A stretch of 64,000 nt of DNA, from contig NZ_JBEGIK010000001.1 of assembly GCF_040675855.1 (NCBI RefSeq), positions 310,001 to 374,000 of the forward strand, given 5' to 3'. This DNA is from Microbacterium sp. LWH3-1.2 (GTDB taxonomy: Bacteria; Actinomycetota; Actinomycetes; Actinomycetales; Microbacteriaceae). The translations under genes and the position numbers were made by a program. The notes under the pieces were generated by a model. It had not been told where the DNA came from. It saw only the letters and a program-made list of their open reading frames with translations, and made no database searches. Shown piece after piece: positions 7,903-17,650 of this stretch; positions within the stretch are counted from its first letter, which is position 1, and every line of letters begins with the position of its first letter.

Positions 7903-8811
7903 TCAGAGGCGGCGGAGCACCGCGGCCACGCCGCCCTCGTGCACCGACTCCGTGATCTCTCCAGCGGCGTCGCGCACCTCCTGCGGCCCCTGCGCCATCG
8001 CGACGGCACGGCCGCCGTTGTCGAGCGCCCAGCGGAACATGCCGACGTCGTTGCGGCCGTCGCCCATCACCAGCACGTGAGCGGGGTCGATGCCGAGCTC
8101 CGTGCGCACGAGCTCGAGGCCGGTGCTCTTGTCGACGCCCTTCGGCGCGATGTCGAGCCACGCCGTCCAGCCGACGGCGTACGAGACGTGATTGAGGCCG
8201 ATGCGCTTCACCAGCTCGACGAAGTCCTGCTCGCGCTTGTCGGGCGACACGACCACGATTCGGCACACCGGCTGCGCGCCGAGCTCCTCGAACGGCACGC
8301 GCCGCGCCGCGGTGAGGTTCCAGTCCTCGAGGTACTCGGTGTACAGACGCTGCCCGTCGGCGAGCTCGACGAGGTAGCGGGCGTCGGGCAGGTGCAGGCG
8401 CAGCTGCTCCAGCACCGCGCGCGGGTCGAACGTCTCGACGTGCCAGCGGTCGTAGCGCAGCTCGTCGGCCTCGACGCGTTTGAGCACGACGGCGCCGTTC
8501 GAGCACACGACGAACTCGGGCGCGATGCCGAGCACGCGCACGATGCCGCGCGTGCCCTCCCAGCTGCGGCCGGTCGCGACCATCACCTCGTGGCCGGACC
8601 GGTGGGCGTGCTCGACGGCGTCCACGACACCCGGGCTGAGCGATTCGTCCTCGAGGAGGACGGTGCCGTCGATGTCGAGGGCGATGAGCAGCTGCTCGGT
8701 CGCGACCGCGGGGTTCTCGGTGTCGCGGGCCACCTGCTCCACGAGCTTCGCGGCCTTCTTCGGCGCGACGACCTTGATCGACCCGGTCTTCGGCAGGTGC
8801 GCTTCGCTCAC
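7903..8811 (-). CDS. Cof-type HAD-IIB family hydrolase
   Basis: A 302-residue cytoplasmic phosphatase of the haloacid dehalogenase superfamily. The nucleophile motif DIDGT is at 46-50, a motif II/III region follows, and the metal-binding motif [10 protein letters not shown] is near the C-terminus, with a type IIB cap between. Substrates of this group are small sugar or nucleotide phosphates; the exact one cannot be told. The first 40 residues are a lysine-rich extension not needed by the fold. The GTG start overlaps the serS stop (GTGA), so it is translated as the second gene of the serS operon. Confidence 0.92.
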   Translation of the reverse strand: MSEAHLPKTGSIKVVAPKKAAKLVEQVARDTENPAVATEQLLIALDIDGTVLLEDESLSPGVVDAVEHAHRSGHEVMVATGRSWEGTRGIVRVLGIAPEFVVCSNGAVVLKRVEADELRYDRWHVETFDPRAVLEQLRLHLPDARYLVELADGQRLYTEYLEDWNLTAARRVPFEELGAQPVCRIVVVSPDKREQDFVELVKRIGLNHVSYAVGWTAWLDIAPKGVDKSTGLELVRTELGIDPAHVLVMGDGRNDVGMFRWALDNGGRAVAMAQGPQEVRDAAGEITESVHEGGVAAVLRRL

Positions 8812-10073
8812 GCGATCGGCTCCATCACCTCGAGCCCGCCGAGGAATGGTCGCAGCACCTCCGGGACCGTCACGGAGCCGTCCTCCCGCTGGTGCGTCTC
8901 GAGCAGTGCGACGATCCAGCGGGTGGTCGCGAGCGTGCCGTTGAGGGTCGCGACGGGCTGCGTCTTGCCGCCCTCGGGCCGATAGCGGATGTCGAGCCGT
9001 CGAGCCTGGTAGGTCGTGCAGTTCGAGGTCGAGGTGAGCTCGCGGTAGGCGTGCTGCGTGGGGACCCAGGCTTCGATGTCGTACTTGCGGGCGGCGCTGG
9101 AGCCGAGGTCGCCGGCGGCGACGTCGATCACGCGATACGACAGGCCGAGGTCCTGCAGCATCCCCTCCTGCATCGCGACGAGGCGCAGGTGCTCGGCCTC
9201 CGCCTCCTCGGGCGTCGTGTAGACGAACATCTCGAGCTTGTTGAACTGGTGCACGCGGATGATGCCGCGGGTGTCCTTGCCGTACGAGCCCGCCTCGCTG
9301 CGGTAGCAGGTCGACCAGCCGGCGTAGCGCTTGGCGCCGCGCGACAGGTCGAGGATCTCGTTCATGTGGTAGCCGGCGAGCGGCACCTCGCTCGTGCCGA
9401 CGAGATAGAGGTCGTCGTCTTCGAGGTGGTAGACCTCGGCGGAGTGCTTGCCGAGGAACCCGGTGCCCTGCATCACCTCGGGCCGCACCAGCGTCGGCGG
9501 GATGATGGGCGTGAAGCCGGCCTGCAGCGCCCGGTCGAGCGCGAGGTTCATGAGGGCGATCTCGAGCCGCGCGCCGATTCCCGTGAGGAAGTAGAAGCGG
9601 CTGCCCGACACCTTGGTGCCGCGCTCCATGTCGATCGCGCCGAGCTTCTCGCCGAGCTCCAGGTGATCGCGCGGCTCGAAGCCGAACGCCGGTACCTCGC
9701 CGTGCGTGCGCAGCGTGATGAAGTCGTCCTCGCCTCCCACGGGCACACCCTCGATCACGATGTTCTCGAGCGCACCGAAGACCTCGGCGGATGCCTCCTC
9801 CGCCGCGGCGACCGCGTGCTGGGCCCGCTTCACCCGCTCGCTGAGCTCCTTCGCCTCGGCGACGAGGGCCGCCTTCTCCTCTTTCGGCGCCTGAGCGACC
9901 TTCTTGCCGTGGGCGTTCTGCGCTGCACGGAGCTCTTCGAAGGCTGTGATGGCGGCGCGTCGCGCGCGGTCGGCCTCGACGGCGGCGTCGACGGTGCCGG
10001 GCGACTCGCCCCGCGCCTCCTGCGACCGCTTGACCAGCTCGGGATTATCGCGAAGCAGCAGGGGATCGATCAC
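8808..10073 (-). CDS. serS: seryl-tRNA synthetase
   Basis: A 421-residue class II synthetase that charges tRNA-Ser. The N-terminal long coiled-coil arm (about 25-105), which binds the tRNA variable arm, is present. The catalytic core carries motif 2 ([22 protein letters not shown]) and motif 3 ([16 protein letters not shown]). Length is normal for bacterial SerRS. The start is GTG 10073, six bases after a TAAGCT box, so it is probably leaderless. It is followed by the overlapping HAD gene. Two of its substrate tRNA genes lie within 7 kb on the same strand. Confidence 0.97.
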   Translation of the reverse strand: MIDPLLLRDNPELVKRSQEARGESPGTVDAAVEADRARRAAITAFEELRAAQNAHGKKVAQAPKEEKAALVAEAKELSERVKRAQHAVAAAEEASAEVFGALENIVIEGVPVGGEDDFITLRTHGEVPAFGFEPRDHLELGEKLGAIDMERGTKVSGSRFYFLTGIGARLEIALMNLALDRALQAGFTPIIPPTLVRPEVMQGTGFLGKHSAEVYHLEDDDLYLVGTSEVPLAGYHMNEILDLSRGAKRYAGWSTCYRSEAGSYGKDTRGIIRVHQFNKLEMFVYTTPEEAEAEHLRLVAMQEGMLQDLGLSYRVIDVAAGDLGSSAARKYDIEAWVPTQHAYRELTSTSNCTTYQARRLDIRYRPEGGKTQPVATLNGTLATTRWIVALLETHQREDGSVTVPEVLRPFLGGLEVMEPIA

Positions 10074-10079
10074 CCTGCA

Positions 10080-10085
10080 AGCTTA
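10080..10085 (-). promoter_or_regulatory. -10 box of leaderless serS
   Basis: TAAGCT on the minus strand ends six bases before the serS GTG, placing the transcription start at or next to the start codon. Confidence 0.45.
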
Positions 10086-10157
10086 GTCGGGGCTCGCAAG
10101 CGGACACCCGGCCTGTCAAGCCTCCCGCCGAATGCTCCCGCCGGGCGATTCGGGTCC

Positions 10158-10163
10158 TAATCT
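10158..10163 (+). promoter_or_regulatory. -10 box of leaderless lipid kinase gene
   Basis: TAATCT ends seven bases before ATG 10171; there is no Shine-Dalgarno sequence. This fixes the start at 10171 rather than the in-frame ATG at 10132. Confidence 0.5.
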
Positions 10164-10170
10164 GTACCTC

Positions 10171-11538
10171 ATGGCGGCGGCATCCGGATCGGGCGAAGAC
10201 CTTCCCACTGGCGGCGACGGTCCTGTCGACGATGTTCCCCCCGGCGAGATCCCGACCGACCTGAATCCGCACCCGGCTGATGCCATCTACGCCGATGGTC
10301 CATCGACTTCCGAGCTCGACCTCGCCGACGTGACGACGGAGGGGACGGATGCTGACGCCCCTGCCTCCGCGGTGGACCCCGCGCCGGCGGCCTCCGACGG
10401 GGCGGCGGAAGCCCCGGATCCGGAGGAGGCCGCCGCGCCCGACCACGTCATCCGTGAACCGGACGACATCGAGTCCGACACCACCGACGACGGGAGCGGA
10501 CACGCGCGCCGCGTCGGTCCCGGTGGCGAGACACGCCCCCTGAAGAGCGGCGGCCGCCCCACCCCCAAGGCCGCGCTCGTCTACAACCCGATCAAGGTCG
10601 ATGCCGACCGCTTGCGCGCCATGGTCACCCGGCTCGCGGCCGAGGCCGGCTGGTCGGAACCTCTCTTCTACGAGACGACCGTCGACGACCTCGGCGACGA
10701 CGTGACCCGCGAGGCGCTCGAAGAAGGTGTCGACACGGTGCTCGTCGCCGGCGGCGACGGCACCGTTCGCGCGGTGTCGGAGGCGATGAGCGGCTCGGGC
10801 GTGCCGTTGGCCATCGTGCCCAGCGGCACCGGCAACCTTCTCGCACGCAACCTCAAGCTGCCGCTCACCGAGCCCGAGGCGATGATCCGGGCCGTCTTCG
10901 ACGGCGACCGGCTGTCGATCGACGTCGGCTGGACGGAGCTCGCCCGTCCAGACGGAACCACGGCCGAGCACGCGTTCGTGGTGATGGGCGGCATCGGCCT
11001 GGACGCCGCGATGATCGCCAACACCAACCCGCAGCTGAAGAAGACCGTGGGCTGGGTCGCCTACGTCGACGGGGCGGCCCGGTCGCTGCCCGCCGCCAAG
11101 CCGTTCCGCGTCGTGTACGAGCTGCCCGGGCACCGGCTGCACTCGTCGCGGGTGCAGAGCGTGCTGTTCGCGAACTGCGGCAAGCTGCCGGCTGGACTCG
11201 ACCTGATCCCGGAGGCCTCCGTCGCCGACGGTGCGCTCGACATCGTGATCTTCCAGCCCAAGGGGCCGTTCGGCTGGCTCTTCGTCTGGCGTCGCGTCGC
11301 GTGGGACAACAGCTTCCTCCGCCGCTTCCGCGCCGGCCGCCGCGTGCTGTCGCTGCGCACCAAGGACAATGCGGTCGTCTACTCGCGCGGCGCCGGCATC
11401 GAGCTCGCGACGCACGAGGCGCGCCCCGTCCAGCTCGACGGCGACGAGTTCGGCGAGGCGCTCTCGGTCAAGACCCGGGTCGACGCTTCGGCGCTCCTCG
11501 TCGTGGTCCCCAAGGGCCACACCACCGACGGCCTCTGA
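10171..11538 (+). CDS. diacylglycerol kinase family lipid kinase
   Basis: A 455-residue protein. The first 125 residues are an acidic, Ala/Pro/Asp-rich, probably disordered extension. From about residue 133 the DAGK catalytic domain begins (KAALVYNPIK), with the ATP-binding GGDGT at 194-198 and PSGTGNLLARNL shortly after, then the C-terminal YegS/DgkB-like beta domain. It should phosphorylate diacylglycerol or a related lipid at the inner face of the membrane. The start was chosen from a -10 box seven bases upstream. It is divergent from serS and about 65 bases upstream of the photolyase gene. Confidence 0.9.
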   Translation: MAAASGSGEDLPTGGDGPVDDVPPGEIPTDLNPHPADAIYADGPSTSELDLADVTTEGTDADAPASAVDPAPAASDGAAEAPDPEEAAAPDHVIREPDDIESDTTDDGSGHARRVGPGGETRPLKSGGRPTPKAALVYNPIKVDADRLRAMVTRLAAEAGWSEPLFYETTVDDLGDDVTREALEEGVDTVLVAGGDGTVRAVSEAMSGSGVPLAIVPSGTGNLLARNLKLPLTEPEAMIRAVFDGDRLSIDVGWTELARPDGTTAEHAFVVMGGIGLDAAMIANTNPQLKKTVGWVAYVDGAARSLPAAKPFRVVYELPGHRLHSSRVQSVLFANCGKLPAGLDLIPEASVADGALDIVIFQPKGPFGWLFVWRRVAWDNSFLRRFRAGRRVLSLRTKDNAVVYSRGAGIELATHEARPVQLDGDEFGEALSVKTRVDASALLVVVPKGHTTDGL

Positions 11539-11604
11539 CGAGGCGGGCGGGCGCCTGCCTGTCAATGCCGGGCGCGGGCAGTGACGACGGGCGAGGATGA
11601 ACCC

Positions 11605-12960
11605 ATGGCCAGCCCGTCGATCGTGTGGTTTCGCGATGACCTCCGCCTCGCCGACAACCCCGCGCTGCGCGCGGCGATCGACCGCGGCGAGCCGATCATC
11701 GCGCTCTACGTGCTCGACGAGCAGTCCCCGGGGATCCGGCCTCTCGGCGGCGCCGCCCGGTGGTGGCTGCACCACTCGCTCGCCTCCCTCCGCGAACGGC
11801 TGCGCGAGCGCGGCGTGGCCCTCGTCCTGCGGCGCGGACCGGCCGAGCGCGTGGTGAGCGATCTCGTGACGGATGCTGCGGCCGGTGCCGCGTTCTGGAA
11901 CCGGCGCTACGGCGGGGCCGAGCGCGAGATCGACGCGGCACTCAAGGCGCGGCTGCGGGACGAGGGCGTCGAGGTCGCGTCCTTCGCCGGCTCGCTGCTG
12001 TTCGAGCCCTGGACGGTGAAGACGGGTGGGGGAACGCACTTCTCGGTGTTCACACCCTTCTGGCGCGCATGCCTCGCGCTGCCCTCGCCTCGGGCACCGT
12101 TGCCCGAGCCGCGTGAGGTCGGCGGTGGGCGCCGGGGCGCAGCATCCGATTCCCTCGACGACTGGGGACTGCTCCCCCGCCACCCGGACTGGGCGGGCGG
12201 GCTGCGTGAGGCGTGGGAGCCGGGCGAACCCGCGGCCCGGCGGCGTCTGCGGCAGTTCCTCGACGACGACCTCGCCGCGTACGACCGGGCGCGTGACGAG
12301 CCCGCGGCCGGCGCGACGTCGCTGCTGTCGCCGCGGTTGCGATGGGGCGAGGTGAGCCCGTTCACCGTGTGGCACGAGACGGTCGAGGCCGGGCACGGCG
12401 GGCGGTTCCTCTCGGAGCTCGGCTGGCGCGAGTTCGCGTGGCACACGCTGTTCCACTTCCCGAAGCTCGCGACGAAGAACCTCCGGCCCGAGTTCGACGC
12501 GTTCCCGTGGCCGCGGCTGAAGCCGACGCACCTCGAGGCGTGGCAGTGGGGCCGCACGGGCGTCCCGCTCGTCGACGCGGGGATGCGGGAGCTCTGGACG
12601 ACCGGCTACATGCACAACCGCGTGCGGATGGTGACGGCATCTTTCCTCGTCAAGAACCTGCTCATCGACTGGCGGCGTGGCGAGGAGTGGTTCTGGGACA
12701 CGCTCGTGGACGCCGACGCGGCCAACAACCCGTTCAACTGGCAGTGGGTCGCCGGCTCGGGCGCCGACGCGGCGCCGTACTTCCGCGTCTTCAATCCCGA
12801 CCTGCAGGCGAAGAAGTTCGACGCCGACGGGCACTACGTGCGCGAGTGGGCTCCCGACGCGCTCGGCGACGAGGCTTCCGAGCCGCTCGTCGACCTCGGC
12901 GAGACGCGCAAGGCCGCCCTGGCCGCCTACGAGCACGTCAAGCGGGCCGCCCGCTCCTGA
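11605..12960 (+). CDS. phrB: deoxyribodipyrimidine photolyase (DNA photolyase)
   Basis: A 451-residue flavoprotein that reverses UV-induced cyclobutane pyrimidine dimers using blue light. The N-terminal photolyase antenna domain starts with IVWFRDDLRLADNPAL. The C-terminal FAD domain has the expected LRWGEVSPF, WREFAWHTLFHFP, VDAGMRELWTTGYMHNRVRM and DADAANNPFNWQWVAGSG elements. Length is normal for class I CPD photolyases. ATG 11605 is preferred over GTG 11581 because the family N-terminus begins there; GAGGAT six bases upstream could be a weak -10 box of a leaderless transcript. A cryptochrome-like role is less likely given the complete N-N-W motif. Confidence 0.95.
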   Translation: MASPSIVWFRDDLRLADNPALRAAIDRGEPIIALYVLDEQSPGIRPLGGAARWWLHHSLASLRERLRERGVALVLRRGPAERVVSDLVTDAAAGAAFWNRRYGGAEREIDAALKARLRDEGVEVASFAGSLLFEPWTVKTGGGTHFSVFTPFWRACLALPSPRAPLPEPREVGGGRRGAASDSLDDWGLLPRHPDWAGGLREAWEPGEPAARRRLRQFLDDDLAAYDRARDEPAAGATSLLSPRLRWGEVSPFTVWHETVEAGHGGRFLSELGWREFAWHTLFHFPKLATKNLRPEFDAFPWPRLKPTHLEAWQWGRTGVPLVDAGMRELWTTGYMHNRVRMVTASFLVKNLLIDWRRGEEWFWDTLVDADAANNPFNWQWVAGSGADAAPYFRVFNPDLQAKKFDADGHYVREWAPDALGDEASEPLVDLGETRKAALAAYEHVKRAARS

Positions 12961-13034
12961 GCGCGGCGGGGCCGGAATTCATCCTGTGACGCCGTTGCGG
13001 AATGGGATGCTGCGCCCCGCGGTTGCGGCCCGTC

Positions 13035-13676
13035 ATGACCACGATCGGAATCATCGGTGCAGGACACATCGGCAGCGCGCTCGCCCGCGCCTTCTCGGGA
13101 CTCGGCTACGACGTCGTGATCTCGAACTCGCGCGGACCCGAGAGCCTCGCCGGACTCGTCGACGAACTCGGCCCGAAAGTCAGTGCAGCGACCCCCGTCG
13201 ACGCGGCCGCCGCCGCGGACATCGCCGTGGTGACGGTGCCGCTCAGGGCGCTGAAGGACGTTCCCGTCGAGCCGCTCGCCGGGAAGATCGTCCTCGACAC
13301 GAACAACTACTACTTCGAGCGCGACGGCCACATCGACGCTCTCGACCGCGGCGAGGCCACGACCTCGGGACTCCTTCAGCAGCACCTGCCGACGTCGAAG
13401 GTCGTCAAGGCCTTCAATCACCTCTACGCGTCGGACATCAACGCGGGCGGCAGTGGCGCGGGAGACCCGCAGCGCCGCGCGCTCGGCACCGCGAGCGACG
13501 ACGCCGACGCCATCGAGTTCGTCACCGGCGTCTACGACGCACTGGGCTTCGACACCGTGAGTGCGGGCCCGCTGAGCGAATCGTGGCGCCTCGAGCGCGA
13601 TCGGCCCGCGTACGTCGTCGCGCAGACCGCCGACGAACTGCGCGAGAACCTCGCGAAGGCGAACCGCCTGCCCTGA
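13035..13676 (+). CDS. NADPH-dependent F420 reductase-like dinucleotide-binding protein
   Basis: A 213-residue Rossmann-fold protein. The N-terminus is TTIGIIGAGHIGSALARAF (GxGxxG binding loop), followed by VVISNSRGPESL, the NADP-phosphate contact common to the FNO/YdcR-like family, and an NNYYFERDGHID segment. This family includes F420:NADP oxidoreductases and related NADP reductases; two luciferase-type, possibly F420-using enzymes lie in the window (13736 and 52516), which is compatible but not proof. ATG 13035 is chosen because the Rossmann strand begins there; no ribosome binding site is obvious. Confidence 0.85.
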   Translation: MTTIGIIGAGHIGSALARAFSGLGYDVVISNSRGPESLAGLVDELGPKVSAATPVDAAAAADIAVVTVPLRALKDVPVEPLAGKIVLDTNNYYFERDGHIDALDRGEATTSGLLQQHLPTSKVVKAFNHLYASDINAGGSGAGDPQRRALGTASDDADAIEFVTGVYDALGFDTVSAGPLSESWRLERDRPAYVVAQTADELRENLAKANRLP

Positions 13677-13735
13677 CGGGCGCCCTCACCGCGGATCCGG
13701 AATGCGGATGCCGGGGCGCGTGGTTGCAGGTGTCG

Positions 13736-14800
13736 ATGAGCACTGCGACCCCCGTCCCGGCCCTCTCCGTTCTCGATCTCGTTCCGGTGCGCACCGGCCA
13801 GACGAGCGCGCAGGCGGTGGCAGCATCCCTGTCCCTCGTGGATGCGGCGGATCGGCTCGGCTTCCGCCGGTACTGGTTCGCCGAGCACCACAACATGCCG
13901 GCCGTCGCCTCGACCACGCCGCCGGTGCTGGCGGCGGCCGCCGCCGCGCGGACCTCGCGGATCCGGCTCGGGTCGGGCGGCGTCATGCTGCCGAATCACT
14001 CCCCGCTGGTCGTCGCCGAGCAGTTCGCGGCCCTCGAGGCGCTCGCGCCCGGCCGCATCGATCTCGGCCTCGGGCGTGCACCGGGGTCGGACCCGGTGAT
14101 CACGCAGCTGCTTCGGCAGAGCGGTACCACGAGCGACGTCGAGCGGTTCCCCGACCACGTGCGCGACATCCTCTCGCTCGTGGCCCCCGACGGCGCGTCA
14201 TTGCGCTTCACGTCGGGCGGCACCTACGACGTGCACGCGACCCCCGCGGCGACCACCACCCCCGAGGTGTGGCTGCTCGGGTCGAGCGACTACTCCGCGC
14301 AGCTCGCCGCGTCGCTCGGCCTGCCCTACGTGTTCGCCAACCACTTCTCGGGCGAGGGCCTCGAGCGCGCCCTCGACCTCTACCGCTCGACCTTCGTGGC
14401 GTCCGAGGCGCTCTCTGCTCCGCGCACCTTCCTGACCGCGAACGTGCTGGCCGCACCGACGCAGGAAGAGGCCGACGCCCGTGCGCTGCCCAACCTCCGC
14501 ATGACGGCACGCCTGCGCACCAACAAGCCCCTCGTCCCGCTCGAGACGGTGGAGCACTCCCTCGCGAACGCGGGCGACTTCGCCGGCCTCGGCGACACGG
14601 TCATGGCGTCGGCCCGCGCGAAGTGGTTCGTCGGCACGGCGGCGGCCGTAGCATCCGATCTCCGCTCGTTCGCCGCGCAGCACGGCGTCGACGAGGTGAT
14701 GGTCTCGCCGATCGCCGGCTCGTACGAGGCCGAGCCGATGGACGCCGCGCCCGGACGCCTGCAGACGCTGGAACTGCTCGCCGCCGAGCTCGGACTCTGA
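13736..14800 (+). CDS. LLM-class flavin-dependent oxidoreductase (luciferase-like)
   Basis: A 354-residue TIM-barrel monooxygenase of the bacterial luciferase superfamily, closest in feel to the MsnO8-type group. Diagnostic parts are LSVLDLVPVRTGQT at the N-terminus, RYWFAEHHNMPAVASTTPPV, RIRLGSGGVMLPNHSPLVVAEQFAALEALAPGRIDLGLGRAPG, and a C-terminal GVDEVMVSPIAG. It should use FMNH2 or F420 with an unknown small substrate. An in-frame GTG at 13730 is an alternative start. It runs towards pheA, with only 13 bases between the two stops. Confidence 0.9.
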   Translation: MSTATPVPALSVLDLVPVRTGQTSAQAVAASLSLVDAADRLGFRRYWFAEHHNMPAVASTTPPVLAAAAAARTSRIRLGSGGVMLPNHSPLVVAEQFAALEALAPGRIDLGLGRAPGSDPVITQLLRQSGTTSDVERFPDHVRDILSLVAPDGASLRFTSGGTYDVHATPAATTTPEVWLLGSSDYSAQLAASLGLPYVFANHFSGEGLERALDLYRSTFVASEALSAPRTFLTANVLAAPTQEEADARALPNLRMTARLRTNKPLVPLETVEHSLANAGDFAGLGDTVMASARAKWFVGTAAAVASDLRSFAAQHGVDEVMVSPIAGSYEAEPMDAAPGRLQTLELLAAELGL

Positions 14801-14813
14801 ACGGGGGCCCTCG

Positions 14814-15794
14814 TCAGTCCTGGACTTCGGGCTCTCCGGAGATGAGCCCCCGCAGCCAGTCACGTGCCTCGACGAAGACGTCGTCGGCGTAGCGCTCCGG
14901 GTAGCGCACGACGGCGCGGTCCGCGCGCGGGTACGACCCGAGGAACGTCACGCGCGGGCTGAAGCGGCGAAGACCCATGAGGGCGTCGGCCATGCGCTCG
15001 TCCTCGAGGTGCCCGTCGGCGTCGACGACGAAGCGGTAGCGGCCGAGCTCGTCGCCGATCGGGCGCGAGGCCAAGAGCGACAGGTTGATGCCTCGTGTGG
15101 CGAACTGCTCCAGCATCTCGAGGAGCGCGCCGGGGTAGTCGTCGGGCAGCTCGACGATGAGCGAGGTCTTGTCGGCGCCGGTCGGGGGCGGCGGCACGAC
15201 GGTGCGGCTCACCAGCACGAACCGGGTGACCGCGTTGGGGTTGTCGCCGATGTTCGAGGCCAGCAGCTCGAGCTGGTGGTGCTCGAGGATCCCCGGAGGG
15301 GCGATCGCCGCATCGGCGTCGCTCGATCCGTCGAGGAGCCCCATCGCGCTTGCGACGTTGCTCGCCGCCGGGACGTGCGCGTGGGCGGGCAGCGTTCCCG
15401 AGAGCCACTGGAGGCACTGCGCGTAGGCGACCGGGTGCGCGGCGATGAGCGAGACCTCCTGGAGCCGCGCACCGGGGCGTCCGACGAGGACGAACTCGAC
15501 CGGCACGAGGTACTCCCCCACGATGCGCAGCCCCGGCACTGTCGCGAGAGCGTCCTGTGCCGTCGACACGCCGCCGTCGACGGAGTTCTCGATCGCGATC
15601 ATCGCGGCGTCGGAGCGCCCCTCGACGACGTCGGCGAGCGCCTCGCCGACGTTGCGTACCGGCCTCCACTCCTGGCCGCGCGCCTCCGGCACCTGGGCCA
15701 GCGCCGCCTCGGTGAACGTGCCCGCGGGGCCCAGGTAGCTGTACGTGCGGCGAACGGGAACGGATGCCTCGGCGGAGGCGACCTCGGAAGTCAC
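14814..15794 (-). CDS. pheA: prephenate dehydratase
   Basis: A 326-residue enzyme converting prephenate to phenylpyruvate in phenylalanine synthesis. The PDT domain (about 15-200) has YLGPAGTFTEAAL, AMIAIENSVDGGVSTAQDAL and TRFVLVSR, the TRF motif near the active site. The C-terminal ACT domain (about 215-295) starts KTSLIVELPDDYPGALLEML and contains SLLASRPIG, the phenylalanine-sensing element, so feedback inhibition is expected. No chorismate mutase domain is fused. The start GTG 15794 is seven bases after TAGGCT, so the message is probably leaderless; the open frame reaches 15839 but that part is promoter. Confidence 0.95.
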   Translation of the reverse strand: MTSEVASAEASVPVRRTYSYLGPAGTFTEAALAQVPEARGQEWRPVRNVGEALADVVEGRSDAAMIAIENSVDGGVSTAQDALATVPGLRIVGEYLVPVEFVLVGRPGARLQEVSLIAAHPVAYAQCLQWLSGTLPAHAHVPAASNVASAMGLLDGSSDADAAIAPPGILEHHQLELLASNIGDNPNAVTRFVLVSRTVVPPPPTGADKTSLIVELPDDYPGALLEMLEQFATRGINLSLLASRPIGDELGRYRFVVDADGHLEDERMADALMGLRRFSPRVTFLGSYPRADRAVVRYPERYADDVFVEARDWLRGLISGEPEVQD

Positions 15795-15801
15795 GCGTGC
15801 C

Positions 15802-15807
15802 AGCCTA
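15802..15807 (-). promoter_or_regulatory. -10 box of leaderless pheA
   Basis: TAGGCT on the minus strand ends seven bases before the GTG start of pheA. Confidence 0.5.
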
Positions 15808-15838
15808 GCCGGGGCGCCTGCCCGGCCCCGCCGGACCA

Positions 15839-15903
15839 CAACTCAGGCAGATAGCCGGGATCGGGCCGGCGAGTCAGCCGCATCGGCGATTCTGCCTGAG
15901 TTG
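15839..15903. repeat. inverted repeat with CAACTCAGGCAGA arms, upstream of pgm
   Basis: CAACTCAGGCAGA (15839-15851) is perfectly complementary to TCTGCCTGAGTTG (15891-15903), 13 base pairs around a 39-base loop. A related copy lies on the other side of pgm at 17651-17741. It sits in the divergent pheA-pgm promoter region. Confidence 0.75.
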
Positions 15904-15952
15904 CGATCCGGGTGTCGGCGTCACGAACCGTGCGCGGCGGGCCGCGGACAGG

Positions 15953-15958
15953 CAGACT
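15953..15958 (+). promoter_or_regulatory. -10-like box of leaderless pgm
   Basis: CAGACT ends seven bases before ATG 15966, the same spacing as the TAGACT/TAGGCT boxes elsewhere; the first base departs from the consensus. Confidence 0.35.
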
Positions 15959-15965
15959 GGGACGC

Positions 15966-17609
15966 ATGACTCGCGCAGGACAGCCGGCCGAAGCATCCGA
16001 CCTCATCGACATCGATGAGCTGATCGCGGCCTACTACGACCTCAAGCCGGACCCCGCCGTCCCCGAGCAGCGCGTCGCGTTCGGCACGAGCGGGCACCGC
16101 GGCTCGTCGCTCTCGGCCAGCTTCACCGAGACACATATCCTCGCCACGACGCAGGCGATCGTCGACTACCGCCGGTCTCAGGGCATCGAGGGGCCGCTGT
16201 TCCTCGGGCGCGACACCCACGGCCTGTCGCTGCCGGCGGAGCGCAGCGCGATCGAGGTGCTCGTCGCCAACGGCATCGACGTCCGCGTCGATGCCCGCGA
16301 CTCCTGGGTCCCGACCCCGGCCCTCAGCCACGCGATCCTGACCTACAACCGCGGGAAGGATGCCGCGGACCCGGGCCGCAGCGACGGCATCGTGGTCACC
16401 CCGAGCCACAATCCGCCCCGCGACGGCGGCTTCAAGTACAACCCGCCGAACGGCGGTCCCGCCGACACCGACGCGACGGGCTGGATCGCGAACCGGGCGA
16501 ACGAGCTCATCGCCGCCGACCTCGAGGGTGTGGCACGGACCCCGTTCAAGGACCTCGACGCCGACACGCTCGGGCAGTACGACTTCCGCGACGCGTACGT
16601 GCGCGACCTCGCCAACATCATCGACGTCGAGGCGATCCGCTCGGCCGGAGTCCGCATCGGCGCCGACCCGCTCGGCGGCGCGTCGGTGGAGTACTGGGCT
16701 CTCATCGCCGAGGTGCACGGCCTCGACCTCACGGTCGTGAACCCCGACGTCGACCCGACGTGGCGGTTCATGACCCTCGACTGGGACGAGAAGATCCGCA
16801 TGGACCCGTCGTCGCCGTCGGCCATGGCAGGCCTCATCGGCCGCCGCGAGGAGTACGACATCCTCACCGGCAACGACGCCGACGCCGATCGCCACGGCAT
16901 CGTGACGCCCGACGCCGGTCTCATGAACCCGAACCACTACCTCGCCGTCGCGATCGACTACCTGTACTCGCACCGGCCGGAATGGCCGGCGGATGCGGCG
17001 GTCGGCAAGACGCTCGTCAGCTCGATGATCATCGACCGCGTGGCCGCATCGCTCGGCCGCGAACTGCTCGAGGTTCCCGTCGGGTTCAAGTGGTTCGTTC
17101 CCGGACTGCTGGACGGATCGGTGGCCTTCGGCGGCGAGGAGTCGGCCGGAGCCTCGTTCCTGCGCAAGGACGGCTCGGTGTGGACCACCGACAAGGACGG
17201 CATCCTGCTGTGCCTTCTGGCAGCCGAGATCCTCGCGGTCACCGGCAAGACGCCGTCGCAGCGCTATGCCGAGCTCGAGGCCGAGTTCGGCGCCTCGGCC
17301 TACCAGCGGGTGGATGCCCCGGCATCCCCCGCCCAGAAGGCGGCGCTCGGCAAGCTCGCCCCCGAAGCCGTGACGGCGACCGAGCTCGCCGGCGAGCCCA
17401 TCACGGCGAAGCTCTCGCACGCTCCGGGCAACGGGGCCGCGATCGGCGGCCTCAAGGTGCAGACCGAGCACGCCTGGTTCGCCGCCCGCCCTTCGGGCAC
17501 CGAGGACGTCTACAAGCTCTACGCCGAGTCGCTGCGCGGCCCCGAGCACCTCGCACAGGTGCAGGCCGAGGCCCGCGAAGTGGTCTCGGCGGCCCTCGCC
17601 GGGGCCTGA
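15966..17609 (+). CDS. pgm: phosphoglucomutase (alpha-D-glucose phosphate-specific)
   Basis: A 547-residue mutase interconverting glucose 1-phosphate and glucose 6-phosphate. Key parts are [14 protein letters not shown] near the N-terminus, the phosphoserine loop [13 protein letters not shown], the metal loop [10 protein letters not shown], the sugar-specificity loop GGEESAGAS and the phosphate-binding [15 protein letters not shown] near the end. It joins galactose catabolism (galKTE at 44-49 kb) to glycolysis. The start ATG 15966 is set by a -10-like box seven bases upstream. It is flanked on both sides by related inverted repeats and ends at a strong hairpin. Confidence 0.97.
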   Translation: MTRAGQPAEASDLIDIDELIAAYYDLKPDPAVPEQRVAFGTSGHRGSSLSASFTETHILATTQAIVDYRRSQGIEGPLFLGRDTHGLSLPAERSAIEVLVANGIDVRVDARDSWVPTPALSHAILTYNRGKDAADPGRSDGIVVTPSHNPPRDGGFKYNPPNGGPADTDATGWIANRANELIAADLEGVARTPFKDLDADTLGQYDFRDAYVRDLANIIDVEAIRSAGVRIGADPLGGASVEYWALIAEVHGLDLTVVNPDVDPTWRFMTLDWDEKIRMDPSSPSAMAGLIGRREEYDILTGNDADADRHGIVTPDAGLMNPNHYLAVAIDYLYSHRPEWPADAAVGKTLVSSMIIDRVAASLGRELLEVPVGFKWFVPGLLDGSVAFGGEESAGASFLRKDGSVWTTDKDGILLCLLAAEILAVTGKTPSQRYAELEAEFGASAYQRVDAPASPAQKAALGKLAPEAVTATELAGEPITAKLSHAPGNGAAIGGLKVQTEHAWFAARPSGTEDVYKLYAESLRGPEHLAQVQAEAREVVSAALAGA

Positions 17610-17650
17610 CGCCGTCGGCGGCCCGGCGGTGGGCGACCCGGCTGTCGGCG

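Noticed and set aside
8892..10160. 422-residue plus-strand frame opposite serS
   Set aside because: Antisense of serS, which is unmistakable from its motif 2 and 3 sequences.
10045..12936. A 963-residue open frame on the minus strand
   Set aside because: It lies antisense to the lipid kinase and photolyase genes, which have clear family motifs; its translation is shadow-like. Long antisense frames are expected at this GC content.
12677..13735. N-terminal extension of the luciferase-like gene to 707 residues
   Set aside because: The extension is a frame-shifted shadow of the photolyase and reductase genes; the family N-terminus begins at 13736.
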